This document shows positions 63,976 to 64,000 of a stretch of DNA of 64,000 bases, in pieces. This DNA comes from Rothia similimucilaginosa (GTDB lineage: Bacteria; Actinomycetota; Actinomycetes; Actinomycetales; Micrococcaceae). The stretch is from the NCBI RefSeq assembly GCF_029850875.1, contig NZ_JAOVAM010000001.1, positions 364,400 to 428,399 of the forward strand, given 5' to 3'. Position 1 is the first letter of the stretch. Each line of letters begins with the position of its first letter. A program made the position numbers and the translations under genes. The notes under the pieces are model-generated. The model made no database searches and was not told the origin of the DNA. It worked only from the letters and a program-made list of their open reading frames with translations.

Positions 63976-64000
63976 TGTCTCGTATTCGCAGATGCCAGCC

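Overview
The window reads as a chromosomal stretch of a mid/high-GC actinobacterium of the family Micrococcaceae, most likely Rothia or a close relative. The reasons are a mycothiol-dependent formaldehyde dehydrogenase, a SigH/SigR sigma factor with its zinc anti-sigma factor, a Kgd/OdhA-type fused 2-oxoglutarate dehydrogenase, a malate:quinone oxidoreductase, the tiny ribosomal protein bL37, and the aroA-rsgA-hisN and sigA-DUF4192-PAC2 gene orders. No phage, IS element, CRISPR array or integrase is visible. The naming of the genus is inference from gene content.

Layout. 1-1.9 kb: end of a FtsX-type ABC exporter. 2.3-3.9 kb: metG. 4.2-9.6 kb: two nearly identical tRNA-Lys(CTT) blocks flanking ilvC, ilvN, ilvB and one unknown gene; ilvB is preceded by a short Ile/Leu/Val-rich leader peptide and an attenuator-like terminator. 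9.8-12.9 kb: bcp peroxiredoxin, tRNA-Leu(TAG) and a Tat-lipoprotein solute-binding protein with Ser/Pro-rich inserts. 13-19.2 kb: mqo, a YihY-family membrane protein, an alpha/beta hydrolase, mycothiol-dependent formaldehyde detoxification (mscR plus an MBL hydrolase). 19.4-25.5 kb: an MFS carrier and sbcC-sbcD. 25.7-32 kb: an ADP-ribosylglycohydrolase-family protein, sigA, DUF4192 and PAC2 proteins, with copies of an intergenic repeat. 32.5-44.2 kb: pepA, lpd, two-lipoyl E2, a probable pseudokinase on the other strand, lipB, lipA, a DUF4191 protein and glnA behind a GlnR-like box. 44.9-46.9 kb: budA (acetoin formation), a HIT protein and an MBL hydrolase. 47-50.6 kb: zur with divergently placed znuABC. 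50.9-53.4 kb: two CNNM/CBS membrane proteins. 53.9-64 kb: kgd, an SGNH hydrolase, bL37, sigH-rsrA, aroA-rsgA and a histidinol-phosphatase homologue lacking its metal ligands.

How the genes connect. IlvB/IlvN feed both branched-chain amino acid synthesis (IlvC) and, through BudA, acetoin. Lpd, the E2 protein, Kgd, LipA and LipB are the parts and cofactor supply of the 2-oxoacid dehydrogenases. SigH-RsrA, Bcp and MscR form a thiol/oxidative-stress theme, and SigH-type promoter motifs (GGAAT-N17/18-GTT) lie upstream of both sigH and sigA. GlnA and Zur/ZnuABC are nitrogen and zinc homeostasis modules.

The window is mostly ordinary core genome. The items most worth following up are the ilvB leader/attenuator, the catalytically stripped HisN-like protein in the hisN position, the two SigH-type promoters, the GlnR-like box before glnA, the duplicated tRNA-Lys blocks and two intergenic repeat families.
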